The notes: a model not told the origin generated them from the letters alone. Shown: positions 1 to 10,500, counted from the stretch's first letter. The stretch is DNA of 64,000 bases from Petaurus breviceps papuanus (GCA_028583685.1 JAMXIF010000065.1:38899135-38963134); one strand, 5' to 3'. Numbers and translations are program-made.

Positions 1-843
1 TGATTAATTTGATATGAAAGAAAACTTATTTCTTAATTAAGTACTATTTATTATTTGACATAATTGGAAAATAATGATAATGTTAATTTTTAAATGACAA
101 TAGTAACATCAATAGTAATTTACAAATGGCAGAAAACTCTCTCTATGTAAATTTTTCTGCAGCTCTCTCCCCCTTCTTCACTCCATGAACTGGATCTGGT
201 CTCAGGAAACTTGAATTCTAATCCAATTTCAAACACTTAATAGCTGTGTGACTCTGGAATAGTCACTGAACCTCATCTCCCTCAGTTCCCCAATTGTATA
301 ATAGGAATTAAATTGAAACTACACAGAGTTTTGCTTGCTTAAATAATTGCCCCTCATACTGTAGGTAATTTCTAAATGATTCCTTGCTTTCTCAGTTCCT
401 TGTTTTCTTCATTTTGCCTTTACTTCCTTTTTTCCTTCCAACCTTCTTTCACTCTACTATACCTGCCTGTGCATTATATAGAAACATACAAGTGCATACT
501 TACATGTATGCTACACATATAGGCATAGGAAAATATGCATATGTATGTAGAAATGCATATGTTTCTAAGTATATGTTGTTGTTTGTATATGAGGTGCCAA
601 TCAATATCTCTAAAGTTCCTATTTTTTCTCTTTACTGTTGAAGGCTCTACAACTTATGCTTTTGGCAGCAATGAGATTGCCCCTGTGGCTGGTCCTGTTT
701 GTCTGAAAAAAAGTCACTGTGTTCTTATTTCCACTGTCTGCTATTCTCAAAACAATTCCTTTTTATCAGTTCTCTGTAGGGGCGTCAAGGTTGTTGTACT
801 GCTGTTTGAATGAAATAGTTTCTCTTGAACATCTTTTTAAAAA
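1..843 (+). repeat. Upstream flank of a V1R segmental duplication, copy A
   Basis: No gene is seen here. The stretch aligns by eye, with small indels, to 19690-20560 and more loosely to 45730-46170, so it is one copy of a duplicated block that sits 5' of V1R genes. All three copies share an old MIR-type SINE at about 190-345 here, recognised by the 'gtgtgact' and 'cctca' cores and the trailing A-rich tail, so that SINE predates the duplication. The block resumes at 1021-1196 and again at 3434-4240 after two later insertions. Confidence 0.75.
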
Positions 844-852
844 GATCCTTTA

Positions 853-1012
853 GGGGCGGCCAGGTGGCACAGCGAGTAAGAGCACCGGCTCCGGTGTCCT
901 GACGACCTGGGGATCGAATCCGGGCTCAGACACTTAGCTTCCACCCAGAAACACCTGGCCGTGTAACCTTGAGCAAGTTACTTAACCCCAATTGCTTAAA
1001 AAAAAAACAACA
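853..1012 (+). repeat. tRNA-derived SINE (marsupial type), plus strand
   Basis: This is a short interspersed element with a tRNA-like head: an A-box-like stretch (tggcacagcgagtaagag) and a B-box-like stretch (ggatcgaatcc), followed by the 'cagacactta' core and an A-rich tail at about 998-1012. An imperfect direct repeat (about atcctt plus two bases, near 844-852 and 1014-1021) flanks it and looks like the target-site duplication. The matching place in copy B (about 20550) lacks it, so it inserted after the flanks duplicated. Confidence 0.85.
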
Positions 1013-2029
1013 ACATCCTTCATATATAAATGAGGGATAGGTTCAGGATCTTCCATTTTATACATAATATATTTATATATAAAATTTCATGCGATTACTA
1101 TATTTTACCAATTGCTTCATTTGAGAGACCTCAGGTTTATTCTCTTCTACCTAGTTATCATTTATTCCAATTCAATCTTTTTGTTTAAATACTTTATTAA
1201 AAAAAGTATTTTAATTTATTTATTTTTAGTTTTCAACGTTCATCTCCACAAGATTTTGAGTTATAATTTTTTTCTCTCCCTGCCTTTCCCCTACCCCCAC
1301 CCCAAAACAACAAGCCTACTGAATACCTCTTCCCCCAAGCTGTTCTCTCTTATATCCTCTCCTTTCATCCCCCTAACTTTCTAGGAGGGCAAGATGCTTC
1401 TCTATACCCCAGTACCTGTATACGATCCCAGTTGTATATAAAAAAAACAGTTTTTAAACATTTGTTCTTAAAAGTTTGAGTTCCAGATTTTTTCCCCCTT
1501 CTTCCTTCCTCACCCACACCCCACTGGGAAGACAAGCAATTCAATATAGATTGTACATGTGTAGTTACCTAAATCTCCTCCATAGTAGTTATATTGTGAA
1601 AAACCACCTACACTTTCCTACATCCCATCCAGCTCATCATCCACTCCACCTTCTTCCTCAACCACATACCCCTTTAAAAATGCTTGCCTGTAACTACTCT
1701 CTTCCCCAATCTGCCCTCCCTTCTATCCTATCTGCTCCTATCCCCTACCTCCCTATTATCCTGTAGGGTAAGATACCCAATTGAGTGTATGTGTTATTCT
1801 CTTTTCAGGCCAAATTCAATGAGAATCAGGTTGTTCCATTCCCTTTCACCTTCGTGCTCTTACCCTTTATAGTATCAATTTTCTTTTGCCTCTTTTATGT
1901 GAGATAAGTTACCCTAATCTATTGCTCCCTTTCTTCTTCTCCCAATAAATTTCTCTCTTACCTCTTAATTTTATTTTTAGATATGTATGTGTATATACAC
2001 ATATTAAATAGTTTCAATGTGATAGTAAT

Positions 2030-3225
2030 GGCAATTAAAGATTCCCCTGTATTGGCTTGGTTTTCAAATTGATTGTGTTAAAACCCAGAGTTTGTTAATC
2101 CCACCTGTGGGATGGGCTTGTTGATGTGAAAAGAAAGTCCTGAACTGGGAGGAGCTGGTGACGTAGATTTGGAGACACAAGAGAGAGGCGGAAGATCTGT
2201 TTGGTAGCAGCACCTCGTGGAGAGAGAGAGACTAAGAGAATTGCTGGTGGCCGCTTTGAATTGCCCTGGACTTTTGAGACCTGCCCCCTGAGCTGCCAAG
2301 CACTGAGGAGACATGGCTGTTTTGCTGGTACTTTGTCTGTCTGTTTTGATGTTATTTTGCCAGATTTGTCCACTGGTGAAAGACTGTCCTTTTGTTGAAG
2401 AAGTCCTGGAACCTGGCTGTTCGCTAAGAAGCCCTGAGACTGTCCTGCAGACAGAGAGTGAATACTGTCCACTGGTGAGGGACAGTACTGTTGTTGCAGG
2501 GGTCTGGAGACTGTCCTGCAGACAGAGTGAATACTGTCCACTGGTGAGGGACAGTGCTGTTGTTGCAGGGTCTGGGAGCCTTTCTGTTGGTTCAGAAGCC
2601 CTGAAGAAGGATTTTCTTGTTGTATGTTTACAGAAATCCTGGGAGAGGGCTTTGCTAATGTGTTCAGGGGTTCTAGGACTGTTCTACAGACAGAGGATAA
2701 ATTCATGAAGGGACTGGCAATGTATCTTATGGCCTTGCTAAGCCTTGTCTCCCCAGGAACTAAGATTGCTGAGAACTTGCCTCGTGTCAAGATGAAGAAA
2801 AGACCTCCATTTGGGTATTAAGTGCTGTGTTTAAACTTGATGTAACTCTGGGGTAGATTCAATTGTGATCCTGGGGGTGGGGAACTTTTGACCTTATTGT
2901 GCTCTGTGATTGACAAATGAAGGTACTTTACCTATGTTTGGAAACTAATCTCCATTTGAGAAGAGGGGTTTTGTGGTGGACTTAATTAAGGTATAGCCTA
3001 GGGGTGGAGAAGTATTTAGAACAGAGACTTTGTAATTGATTGAATGATTGGAAGGTCCTGGGGTGGGGTAGTACTTGGAGATTATTTAATCACACTTAGT
3101 AAATGCTGTATTTTGAATGATGTCATGTTTCGATCTTCTCTGTTCTTGGTTTGTCACTGAATAAAATAGAGAGCACCTATGCTGGTATTTTGAACCTGGG
3201 AAGTTGCCTTCATTTGGCATTACAT
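2030..3225 (+). mobile_element. Probable LTR (solo), unclassified, nested in the LINE at 1197-3420
   Basis: About 1.2 kb with GC content above its surroundings, a polyadenylation signal (aataaa at 3160-3165) near its end, and a likely 'ca' end near 3225. It carries a short tandem repeat (2436-2574). The motif 'ggtgacgtag' near its start resembles 'gctgacgtag' in the fragment at 7030-7590. No retroviral coding sequence is visible. Exact ends are uncertain because I found no clean target duplication. Confidence 0.45.
2436..2574 (+). repeat. Tandem repeat, 71-bp unit, two good copies
   Basis: Units at 2436-2506 and 2507-2574 are nearly identical and share 'gaatactgtccactggtgag' and 'gttgttgcagg'. 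A decayed related half unit (gtccactggtgaaagactgt) lies at about 2365-2410. The repeat keeps long open frames on both strands by chance. Confidence 0.8.
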
Positions 3226-3433
3226 TACATATACATATACAAATATGCACATAGGTAAACAATTATTTTTTTCCATGGAGGAATATAAATAGTTCAACTT
3301 TAATAAGTTCATGATTATTTATTTTTTCCTGTTTACCTTCTCATGCTTCTCTTGCTTCTTGTATTTGAAAATCAAATTTTTTGTTCAGATCAGGTTTTTT
3401 CATCAAGAGTGATTGGAAGATTTAAATACTTTA

Positions 3434-4661
3434 TAACATGTTCATCAAGCATACCAATGATTATTTCTCCCTATCTGTTCACTGGACCTCATATTTCTTT
3501 GAAAGAAAAATTAATTCTCCTGTCAAGTTTGCTTGATGAATTTATCTACATCTAACTCATATTTAAAACAGATTAAACAAATCCTTTTCACAATTTATCT
3601 TGATGTTGGAATAATTACTTGTATTAGGACTGATTTCAATAAAGAAGAGGTCATTCTTACTATTTTGAGAAATTCAGGATTTCGTAACCAATTTGTTCTA
3701 GTCTAAAATTATATGCTCCTTTAACAACCTTCATGCCCTTGGTATTAGTTTTCTCTTTTGTCAAATGTTCACACAAAGCACAAATTCAGTTGGATCTTCC
3801 TCTTAGCATGGAAACTGTAGCCTTAAGAAAGTATTCATGCACGTTTAAAATAACCCTATTGACAATTATTCTACTCAAGAGTTTTTAAACTAGTTTTACT
3901 ATATGGATCTGTGATTGATGTTTTTCAATAAGTGCCCATGTAATAAAAACTTATACACTATGGAACTGCACTAAACATCTTGCCTTACTCAAACACCAGT
4001 AAATTTCATTTATAGCAAATTCAGTGTTTCACTTTGTTGATACAACCTGCCATTTTTAGACATATATTTATGTATATCTAGATATGTATATATATGCATA
4101 TTTATCTATGTAAGTATATCTATGTATGTATACACACAAAGACAGACATATATGTGTGTATACACATATTAAATAGTTTATATACATAATATACATATAC
4201 AAATAGGTACATATGAATGTATCTGTGTATTTGATTTCAGTTCAATACTTTCAGATTTCATTTTTTTAGATAGTGATAACAAATGTATTAATTTATCTTA
4301 ATGTATCTTTTTCTGTAAGATCTTCATCATATCAGTCTTCAGTCTTTGGTAATCTATACATTATCAATACCCTTCTTAAAATGAGGAATACAATACAAAC
4401 CTGGAGTCACATATACACAGAAAATTGAATATATAAATATATAGATACATTAGATAAAATTAGAATAATAAATAATCCTTATTTACAAATAAAATCATTT
4501 TATACAGACACAAAATGAGAATGTTTATATCAAGAAACTCAAAACTCTAGCATTAATAAAATATTTTCTAAAACTTTACATTTCCATAACAAACAAAGGA
4601 GTTTACCTCCCTGATAAGAAATGTGTGGAATCTCCTTTTGAATCCCCAGTTCTATAACAAT
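3434..4661 (+). repeat. V1R upstream flank, copy A continued, with TA/CA-rich microsatellite
   Basis: No gene is seen. The first 800 bases align to 20740-21450 of copy B. The last 400 (from about 4310) align to 34740-34950 just upstream of the V1R pseudogene at 35000, including the 'ctgtaagatcttcatcat' stretch. An AT-rich imperfect microsatellite (tatgtatata, cacacaaag) covers about 4050-4200. Compared with copy B, copy A lacks several kilobases between these two parts. Confidence 0.65.
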
Positions 4662-4680
4662 CTTCTCTCTTCTTTCCCAG
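4662..4680 (+). promoter_or_regulatory. Probable splice acceptor in front of the V1R coding exon
   Basis: A pyrimidine tract ending in cag (ttctctcttctttcccag) ends 28 bases before the V1R start codon. V1R genes are known to have untranslated 5' exons and a single coding exon, so an acceptor here fits. Similar acceptors occur in front of the pseudogenes at 35000 (ag at 34952-34953) and 47068 (minus strand, ag at 47110-47109). Confidence 0.6.
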
Positions 4681-4708
4681 GTCATTTTTCTGACCAAGAG
4701 AATAAGGA

Positions 4709-5653
4709 ATGCTGTCTTATGATGATATCCTGTGCATTGTCTACACACTTCAGATTACAATTGGAATCTTTGGGAATGCTTTACTCCTTCACCTGTATGG
4801 TTTTAACTTAATCTTTAGTCAAAGGATAAGACCTATTGATGCAATTTTTGTTAATTTGGCATTTTGTCACATTATGATGATTCTTTTCAGGGAAATTCCA
4901 TCGGCAATCCAAGTGTGCATCAGGAAATTTTTCCTGAGTGACATTGAATGCAAAATCATAATTTATATGCAAAGGGTGTTCCGGGGCCTTTCCCTTTGCA
5001 CCACCTGCTTCCTGAGTGTCTTCCAGGCCATCACCATTAGTTCCAGCAGCCCCAGGTGGGCAGGGCTCAAAGTCAGAGTCTCAAAGTGCATTGTTCCATC
5101 CTTTGTCTTCATATGGGTACTCAATTTCTTGATAGATATGATTGTGCCTTTTCTTGTGAGTGGCCCTAAGAACTACACAGTGAGTAATCTTGAGAGTTAT
5201 CTAGGATATTGTTTTATAGACTGGCATGCTGTATCTTCCTCAAAAGTTGTTATTTGGAAGACATTTTACGATATAATTTTTTTAGGGCTCATGGCTATTA
5301 CCAGTGGCTACATGGTGATTGTTTTGTCCAGATACCACTGGCAAGTCCAACAGTTTCATAACTCTGGCCTCAACCCCATTGCCTCCCCAGAGACCAGAGC
5401 CACCAAAGTCATCCTCTTGCTCATGATAATCTTTGTATGCTTTTATTCAGTTGCTTCCACCTTTGTTGTTACAATGGAAAATTCTATAGATCCAAAGGAG
5501 TGGATGATACATGTCTCTATTTTTTTAGGATCATCTTACTCAACAGTCTGTCCCTTTGTTTTAATCAGTAGTGATTCAAAGATCTTCAATTATTGTAATG
5601 TTTTCAAAAGCATGAAAAATTCTTATCCAAACTTATTAAGAACTCAGAACTAG
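4709..5653 (+). CDS. Intact vomeronasal type-1 receptor (V1R)
   Basis: This is a seven-helix G-protein-coupled receptor of the V1R family, which in mammals detects pheromone-like ligands on sensory neurons of the vomeronasal organ. The 314-residue frame has no break. Predicted helices lie at about 8-31, 42-64, 84-110, 128-151, 185-207, 231-254 and 266-289. Family marks are FRGLSLCTTCFLSVFQAITI (91-110) in helix 3, ATKVILLL at the start of helix 6 and PFVLISSDSK (282-291) in helix 7. Cys81 and Cys168 are placed for the usual extracellular disulfide. Asn155 (NYT) is a likely glycosylation site in loop 2. The start is supported by the paralogue at 35000, which aligns from its own methionine through DILCI. 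Ligand and subfamily cannot be read from sequence. Three broken relatives lie in the window. Confidence 0.95.
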   Translation: MLSYDDILCIVYTLQITIGIFGNALLLHLYGFNLIFSQRIRPIDAIFVNLAFCHIMMILFREIPSAIQVCIRKFFLSDIECKIIIYMQRVFRGLSLCTTCFLSVFQAITISSSSPRWAGLKVRVSKCIVPSFVFIWVLNFLIDMIVPFLVSGPKNYTVSNLESYLGYCFIDWHAVSSSKVVIWKTFYDIIFLGLMAITSGYMVIVLSRYHWQVQQFHNSGLNPIASPETRATKVILLLMIIFVCFYSVASTFVVTMENSIDPKEWMIHVSIFLGSSYSTVCPFVLISSDSKIFNYCNVFKSMKNSYPNLLRTQN

Positions 5654-6660
5654 CATATTTAACCTAGAATAATGTTACTAAAAACATAAACTCCAAAATC
5701 CCAAACCAAAAAGAGGACCCTGGAGTAAAGGTCAAATTTCTCTTAATCAGTAAATGATGATTTTACTTTCTCAAAGCTTTTGCTCCTTTATATATGCATC
5801 ATTCTGTTCACCAAAACAAGAGATTTGGGGTCCAAATAAAAGGAGGGGAATGTTCACTGAAAGTTGGTAAAAATTCCAAATTGTGGTACCATCTCTTGGA
5901 AAATACTTTGAGGGTAACCAAGTACAAAACACTTCTACTCTGAGTTCCAATGACCTGAGAGGTTAATGATTTGCCTAGGTCTACATAGTTAGTGAATATT
6001 TGAGAGAAATTTTAAATATGTTTCCTTATTAGAAAATCCACTACCCATTGTGTCTTATTGTCCCCTCTTCTCTTGATTTAACTAATAACTATTTATTTTC
6101 CTAATATTTTCTCCTAAAATGATGAGATGTTTTTTAAAAAATATGTATATTTTCTTTTGTCATCAAATACATTACAATTCCGCAGGTATTTGTTAAGAGA
6201 AATGATGAGAAATGGGGATTGTAGGAGGAGAGAGAGAAAAATGAATGAGAGAAAGTAAGAGAGACAGAAAGAGGCAGAGAGAGAGACAGAGAGTCAATTC
6301 AGCAAAATTAGCCAACATTTTTGAAAAGAATTGACAGTATAACTGTTCATTTGCCATGGTGAAATGAGAATACTTAATTTTGAGTCAGAGATTCAAGGAC
6401 CAACATCTGGTTTACTACTTACTTTTGTGTGACCACTGGCAAGACCTTTATATTCTGTTCATTTTTGACTGATCTGAAAAAAATGCTAAATATAGAATTG
6501 CACTGACCAAAATGCAAGGTTCCTGCCAAGTCTGAATAATTCTCTCTACTTCCCCAGTGTTCAATAATATATGCATATGCTTGTCAGTCAGCAGATATAT
6601 TTCCAAGCCTGGATTTAGTAAGACCAGAGTTAAAAACCTCTCTGACACTAACTTTACAAT
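5654..6660 (+). repeat. V1R downstream flank, copy A
   Basis: No further gene is seen. The DNA aligns to 9624-10300 behind the second V1R, and to 35929-36170 plus 40490-41200 behind the third. It holds a GA-rich microsatellite at about 6222-6292 and an old MIR-like SINE piece at about 6375-6460 that is also present near 40990-41080, so it predates the duplication. Confidence 0.75.
5835..5840 (+). terminator. Candidate polyadenylation signal of the intact V1R
   Basis: An AATAAA hexamer lies about 180 bases past the stop codon. The aligned positions behind the broken copies read differently (aatgaa near 36123 and aaagaa near 9812), so only the intact copy carries the canonical hexamer at this site. 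Whether it is used cannot be seen. Confidence 0.4.
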
Positions 6661-7029
6661 CTGAAAAATTTGTTTCTAAAAAAAAAAATCTATTTCCTTC
6701 CATTTCTTTGAGTGTGGCCCATGGGTTATAATAATATCTACACATATTATTATAATATTTTGCCTATTGTTGTGAGGATTAATTTTGATAATATTTGTGA
6801 AAAAAAATTGCTTAGGAAGATGCCTGACCATTGGCAGGTACTATATAATGTTTGTTTTCTTTATCTTTCTCTTTTCCAAATCCATCCATATATTATATAG
6901 GCATGTATGTATACCAGTATATAAACATATGGATATACGTTGTCAGGCAAATGTAGAAGCATATTTAAAAGGAATATTTATAATTCAGTTTTTCTCAATT
7001 CCAGTTATTTTGAATAATCTCTACCCTTA
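6661..7029. other. AT-rich spacer, no feature recognised
   Basis: The stretch contains TA-rich runs and scattered short frames. I see no gene, SINE or LINE motif that I can support. Confidence 0.4.
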
Positions 7030-7590
7030 TGTAAGGGTTATGGGATTTAAAGATCTTCCATGCCCCATTGGACTTGCTGACGTAGCAGGAAGGGGCGGAG
7101 CAAGAGGAAGCGGAAGCCAAGCTAGAGTTCCTGTGGTGGCTAGCAGTGGTGGCGACAGCAGCAGCAACAGCAGAGGCAGCGGCAGCGCGAAGCCCTTTTT
7201 GAGTTAGCCAGAATTTCTGCTAAGGACTCCTGCTGAGGACTGCCAGGGGCCAGAGCTGCTGGGAGCGCGCTTCCTGGACGGTGGGTGGTTGCTGTGAGTG
7301 GGGAGAGGAGGACATTTGCCTGAGGTAGCCTGTTCTGTTTTAAAGACTTGAGAATGTGGGTGCTTTCTACTTTATCTACCTGTGCCAATTTGATAACTAC
7401 TCTGATGGCTTTGACTTTCTGGTTTTGGGACTCAGTCTTTTGGTATCTTAATAAATTTTCTAGCTTATTCCCCCATATGGCAAGCATGATGTATTTTGTG
7501 ATGGATAATTATATAATCATATCGGTAATTTCCATAGGCATTGTGAATATGGCATTGCTGATACACCTTAAGTGGTGGGGGGAAGCAAGA
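7030..7590 (+). mobile_element. Probable LTR fragment with a GC-rich CAG/GGC stretch
   Basis: The segment stands out as GC-rich DNA (7080-7290, with runs such as gacagcagcagcaacagcag) in an AT-rich setting. An 'aataaa' is near 7450. Its 'gctgacgtagcaggaagggg' resembles the start of the LTR-like element at 2030-3225. No coding domain is recognisable; the open frames over the CAG stretch are low complexity. An LTR or other retroelement end is my inference. A CpG-rich promoter relic is the alternative. Confidence 0.4.
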
Positions 7591-7599
7591 TAATTGGGA

Positions 7600-7725
7600 C
7601 TAATTGACTTGGCCAAGGTCACACAGCTAGTAAGTGTGTCAAGTTTCTGAGCCTGGATTTGAAGTCAGGTCCTCCTGACTCCAAGGCCCATGCTCTATTC
7701 ACTGCATCACCTAGCTGCCCCTCCA
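7600..7725 (-). repeat. tRNA-derived SINE, minus strand
   Basis: Reading the minus strand gives the order gggcagctaggtgatgcag, then tcaggaggacctgacttcaa, then the 'gtgtgacc' core region, matching the SINE family at 50267. The head lies at 7722 and the tail near 7600. Confidence 0.85.
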
Positions 7726-8717
7726 CCCTGTGACCTTTTAATGTTCAATAATCTGCATATATTTTTTAAAATCAAAGACAATATTTTCTACAGATCCTGA
7801 AAAGAAAAAAAATCATAAAATATAATAGTTATTCATTTTATATTGGCTACAAAGCATAGAAAATTCTTATTACCATGACAAAAATGTATATCTAAAATGC
7901 AAAGCTAAGATTATTTGAAATAAGTAACATTTAATAATTTTATGAAAAGCAGAAGGATAAAGGGAAGCCTTTTATAGAGTTTTTAACTTATTTTTAGAAA
8001 TGCTGGTGATATCAGAAAGACAATTGAAAGTAATAAATGAAGAAAAAAAAAACAAAACTAAAACCAGAATGCATTGTGAACAATATGTAAGTATACAAAG
8101 AAGTTGGGGGAAAAAACCCAGAAAATCACATTTTAAGAAATTAAAATAAGATAGCCTTTAAAATTTAGAAAATGTATAGAGAAAATAAGGCAAAAAGCTC
8201 CAAACACCTTTTAAAAACACATTAAAAACATTTAAATGAACTTAAATTGAAAATATCTTGGAATGACACAACTTATATCCAGAGTTAACAGTCAAAGAAA
8301 TAAAAAACTTGAAATCTGTTTCAGTAAATTTTCCCACTCCCCAAATCACACAGAATTACTTTCCAATTCTTGTAAAAAAAATTGAAATCTTATAATAAAA
8401 CAGTCCCAAGAGCAAAATACAAAAATGTGGTTACAAATGATTCAACTTGTAAAATTGTATACAAAATGGGAAAATAATGTAATTGAATAAATTACTTTCT
8501 GTTGCTCCAGATGAAAATAATAGAATTCAGACAAATAATTGAAATGCAAATGTAGAAGACAAGAAAAATGTGTAATGGTAAATAGTTCTGATATACTAAA
8601 AAAAAGATTTCATAGGTGATTAAGTACTTATAATCCAATAAAGGAAATTGATTCAAATATCCCTTTAAAATTCCCTTATGTTCCTGTGCAAAGGAAGGGG
8701 TTAAGTATGAAAAACAA
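7726..8717. other. A-rich spacer without a recognised gene
   Basis: Nearly 1 kb of A-rich DNA with no convincing frame. The 77-aa minus-strand frame at 8492-8725 has no family marks. Old LINE debris is possible but I could not match it to the other L1 copies here. Confidence 0.4.
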
Positions 8718-8867
8718 GGGGGCAATCAAGTGGTGCAGTGAATAGAGCACTAGCTCTGGAATCAGGAGGACCTGAGTTCAAATCCGACCTCAGATATTTG
8801 ACAAACTTAGTAGCCATGTGACCTTGGCCAAGTCAGTTAACCCCAACTGCTTTCCCTTCCCCCCCCC
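8718..8867 (+). repeat. tRNA-derived SINE, plus strand, beside the V1R truncation point
   Basis: The head (ggggcaatcaagtggtgcag), the B-box area (gttcaaatccgac) and a C-rich then A-rich tail are clear. It lies about 70 bases before the point where V1R homology of the next pseudogene begins. Confidence 0.85.
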
Positions 8868-8939
8868 AAATAATGACAAATAGGGAAAATAGTATGGCAG
8901 AAACTATATGGCAGAATATAGGATGGCAGATAAATTGTG

Positions 8940-9623
8940 ATTTAACTGTAAAGAGTGTTCCAGGGTCTTTCCCTTATCACTACCTGCCTCCTGAGTGTAT
9001 TCCAGGCCATTGCCATCATTTCCAGCAGCCCCAAATGGGCAGAGCTCAAAGCCAGAGCTCCAAAGTTGATTATTCCATCCTGTGTCTTCCTTTGGTTACT
9101 CAATTTGTTGACAGATGTGGTTGTGCTTCTGCATGTAAGTGGCCCTAGGAACAACACAATCAGTTACCTTAAGTGAAAACTATGGTATTGTTATATAGCT
9201 ATAGCTGCTTCAAAACTTATGTTAAAGACACTTGATGATGCACTGTTTGTAGGGCTCATGGCTATTACCTGTGGCTACATGGTAATTGTTTTGTTCAGAT
9301 ACCACTGGCAAGTCCAACACCTTCATAACAGTAGCCTCAAGTCCAGTGCCTCCGCAGAGACCAGAGCCACCAAAGTCATCCTGTTGTTTATCATTATCTT
9401 TGTAATCTTTCATATGGTTCCATCTTTTTTATTATGATGGATAATTCTAAAGACACAGACCAATGGGTGATACATATCCCTGTTTTTTTTTACCTTCTTT
9501 TACTCTACAGTCAGCCCCTTTGTTTTAATCAGTACTGACTCAAAAATCCTCAATTTTTGTAATGTTTTCAAAAGGATGAAACCTTACCCCCACTTATTAA
9601 GATCCCAAAATAACCTCATTTAA
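8940..9623 (+). pseudogene. V1R pseudogene, 5'-truncated (helices 3-7 only)
   Basis: Homology to the intact V1R begins just before helix 3 (FQGLSLITTCLLSVFQAIAI from 8958) and runs to the C-terminus. Helices 1 and 2 and the start codon are missing. Two further lesions are visible: an in-frame stop after 'ISYLK' (about 9174) in loop 2, and a second interruption in the helix 6-7 region near 9435. The ATKVILLF motif and the helix 7 region are still recognisable. The downstream flank matches that of the intact gene, so this is a tandem duplicate whose 5' half was lost. It cannot encode a receptor. Confidence 0.92.
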
Positions 9624-10500
9624 ACCATAGTCATGGAATGTTGAGGGAAAAAAATTCTCTAAAACTCATTCCAAACCCCTTATTCCTAAAACAGACACTG
9701 GAGCAAGGGTCAAATTTCTCTTAATCAGAAAATGATGATTTTGCTTCCTCAAAGCTATGGGTCCTATATATATGCATCATTCTATCCGCAGCAACAACAA
9801 ATGTAAGGTTCAAAAGAAAAGACGGGAATGCTCATTGAAAGTTGGTAAAAAAAAATTCAAATTGTGATCTCATGCCTCATGGAAGGAAGACACCTTCATC
9901 ATCACCAATTTCAATACACTTATTTTTACAGACCAGTAACTAGAGTGGTTAATGATTTGCAAAGGTTAACACAGAGAATGAGTGTTGGATAAAAATTTAA
10001 ATGTTTTTCTTTACTAGAAAATCTACAGATCTGTCCATTATGTCTTTCTGCCTCCTCTTCTCTAGCTTTAGCTAATAACTATTCATTTTCCCCAAATTCA
10101 TTTTCTTTTAAAATAATGAGATTTTTTTTAAATGTGCTTCCTCCTTCATGAAACACATCCAAATTCTGCAGACATTTGTTAAGAGAAATCATCAAAGAAA
10201 TCAAGATATCATCAAAGTAGGCAGGTGTTTTTCCTCTTACAGTTAAGTCACAATTTCGCAATTTTTTTCACAATTGGCTTGTTGAACTATTAAATGGCTC
10301 ATTCAAAATCACTCAGTCAGTAGGTTTCAGAATTATGAGTCATTCCCTGACTTTCTCTGTCACTTTCTGTCTTTGTCTCTGTCTGTCTGTCTGTCTCTGT
10401 CTCTCTCCCTTTCTTTTTCTCTTAAAATAATGACATTTAAAAAAATATGTTTTCTTTTTCATGAAATAGAACCAAATTCTGCAGATATTTGTCTTTGATT
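9624..10500 (+). repeat. V1R downstream flank, second copy, with a local repeat
   Basis: The stretch aligns to 5654-6200. A short piece is repeated inside it: the 'ccaaattctgcagacatttg' area at about 10130-10185 recurs near 10445-10490. A tctg/tctc microsatellite covers about 10365-10410. No gene is seen. Confidence 0.65.

Larger units (their letters stand above)
1197..3420 (-). mobile_element. L1/HAL1-like LINE fragment, minus strand, with a 13-bp target-site duplication
   Basis: The segment is bracketed by the direct repeat tttaaatacttta at 1184-1196 and 3421-3433, and the matching point in copy B (about 20720) has no insert. It begins with a T-rich stretch (the reversed tail) and pyrimidine-rich DNA with the 'ttttcaac..ttccacaagattttgag' type of L1 3' end also seen at 22150 and 52930. 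It ends at 3330-3420 with DNA resembling reversed ORF1. A probable LTR sits inside at about 2030-3225. HAL1 or plain L1 are both possible. The insertion is seen directly from its ends; the family is an inference from similarity within the window. Confidence 0.7.

Noticed and set aside
853-1012. A tRNA gene, because A- and B-box-like parts are present
   Set aside because: The arms do not fold into a full cloverleaf by eye, and the body continues into the SINE core with an A-rich tail and flanking duplication.
2095-2790. 231-codon minus-strand frame with a serine- and glutamine-rich product
   Set aside because: It runs across the 71-bp tandem repeat of an LTR-like element, and the opposite strand is open as well. 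Repeats with a phase that avoids stops explain both; no protein family marks are seen.
7140-7487. 115-codon minus-strand frame with a cysteine-rich end
   Set aside because: The cysteine run comes from a CAG/GGC-type low-complexity stretch read in reverse. No domain is visible.
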